Assembly (NCBI GenBank): GCA_025201845.1
Contig: MU603949.1
Location: 10,911-74,910, forward strand
Source: Martensiomyces pterosporus
Taxonomy: Eukaryota > Kickxellomycota > Kickxellomycetes > Kickxellales > Kickxellaceae
DNA length: 64,000 bases
Reading direction: 5' to 3'
Shown in pieces: positions 63,309 to 64,000 of this stretch. Position 1 is the stretch's first letter. Every line of letters begins with the position of its first letter. Made by a program: the position numbers and the translations under genes. The notes beneath the pieces are model-generated. The model was not told the origin of the DNA and did not search any database. It was given only the letters and a program-made list of their open reading frames with translations.

Positions 63309-64000
63309 CGTTACTTGTTTAAACCTAAAAGAGCAGGCAGGCGCGCAAGGCAAGTCATGTGCTGTTAGTCAATATGAGCAACTGAGCGGCTGTTGAGTGC
63401 TCGCAGAGCGACAATGCAAGCAAGAAAGCAGTTTGGCAAAGCGTCGGCGGCACGCTACCACAGACCCCCAGACTGTTCGGGCGAGCGAGATGATGGCGGG
63501 AACTGCATGGCGATCAGCGGCAGAGCACCAGTGGATATCACGAGCCAGCGCGCGTCAACAGAAATGTTCACCAGCGCCCTGCTCCATATGTCACCACCAC
63601 CAGGCCTGCTGCACGACCAGCATAATGCGTGCGCATTCCCTCCGCTGCAGGTAGCTGCATTCGACCGCCATTTGGTTTGAGCGTTCAATGCCAGCAGCTG
63701 GTGTGCTTCGGGCAGCCCCATAGATATTTCTTGTGGCTGGAGCCTCTTTGAATGCGTGTTCTAAACTGCAGCACCGTCTCCTTCCCCTGCTGCTTTGTGG
63801 AAAGCGAGGCAGTACGGTTTCGTCTTTATGCGCAAAGGCAGTCCAAAGCACATGTCAATGGAGAGGGAATCCTGGCACTCGACTTCCAAAAGGCTGTGGG
63901 TGGGGCGTCTCTCCCCATTTCGGCACATTCGAATTTGCTGTCACTTCGCAGGCCGTCCAGTCGTCGATAGACAAAACGCAGCTCGCCGGCACGCTGCATC
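63309..64000. other. Right-edge region, eL6 upstream
   Basis: About 690 bp upstream of eL6 (minus strand), with no supportable gene. A likely 3' splice site (AG at 63325-63326, branch word GACTAAC at about 63364-63370) sits 17 bases before the eL6 ATG. A convincing donor was not found, though several weak GT words exist. Confidence 0.5.

Noticed and set aside
1..64000. Search for tRNA, rRNA, snRNA, CRISPR arrays and transposons
   Set aside because: Reading for the TTCGA box, conserved RNA motifs, regularly spaced repeats, transposase or reverse-transcriptase motifs and terminal repeats gave nothing convincing. A covariance-model search would be needed to exclude small RNAs.

Overview
The window is nuclear DNA of a fungus. 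It holds 25 protein-coding genes on both strands, mostly as long single-exon reading frames. The few introns are short GT..AG introns near the 5' ends of genes. Fungal gene types include Get1, Cft2, Arp5, Hem14, Acl4, Pcp1, Set5, Kcs1, Mmm1, a Rim15-like kinase, Gpi13, Msy1 and Img2/mL49. A basal (zygomycete-grade) fungus, perhaps Kickxellomycotina, is a guess from the dense, intron-poor, Ser/Ala/Gly-rich coding style and cannot be proved here. I see no rRNA, tRNA, CRISPR array, transposon or viral gene.

Layout. 0.7-1.5 kb: NC2-alpha (+). 1.7-21.0 kb: eight minus-strand genes, namely a BTB protein, Get1, a Ypp1/TTC7 protein with three introns, Cft2/CPSF100, a Dbp6/DDX51 helicase, Arp5, an SCI1-like RD-rich protein and Hem14. 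21.6-31.2 kb: a membrane/FN3/coiled-coil protein (+), a GPI-anchored Cys-rich secreted protein (-), Acl4 (-), the Pcp1 rhomboid (+) and Set5 (-). 31.2-33.9 kb: the only large gene-free stretch, containing a CATG-rich island. 33.9-50.1 kb: Kcs1 (+, frame broken by a 76-bp tandem duplication), Mmm1 (-) and a 2930-residue Rim15/Greatwall-type kinase (+). 50.5-63.3 kb: a SAM methyltransferase (+), an orphan (-), an Rpr2/Snm1-like protein (-), an AKTIP/Fts-like UEV protein (+), Gpi13/PIG-O (+), mitochondrial Tyr-tRNA synthetase (-), mL49 (+) and ribosomal protein eL6 (-).

The genes are mainly conserved housekeeping functions: transcription and chromatin, mRNA 3' processing, ribosome biogenesis, membrane-protein insertion, PI4P and inositol-pyrophosphate signalling, ERMES, GPI anchors, heme and mitochondrial translation. 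They do not form an operon-like system. One functional pair looks co-arranged: MSY1 and mL49 are head to head and both serve mitochondrial translation.

Two irregularities matter for users. First, a 10-N gap inside the DDX51 gene is flanked by two identical 365-bp copies, almost certainly unmerged contig ends. Second, a perfect 76-bp tandem duplication splits KCS1 into two frames and is either an error, an unusual intron or a real lesion. I found no convincing new multi-gene system. The most unusual items are these two duplications, a set of dipeptide-repeat tails in five genes, the split FN3 domain, the long linker in the Rpr2/Snm1-like zinc protein and the CATG-rich island.
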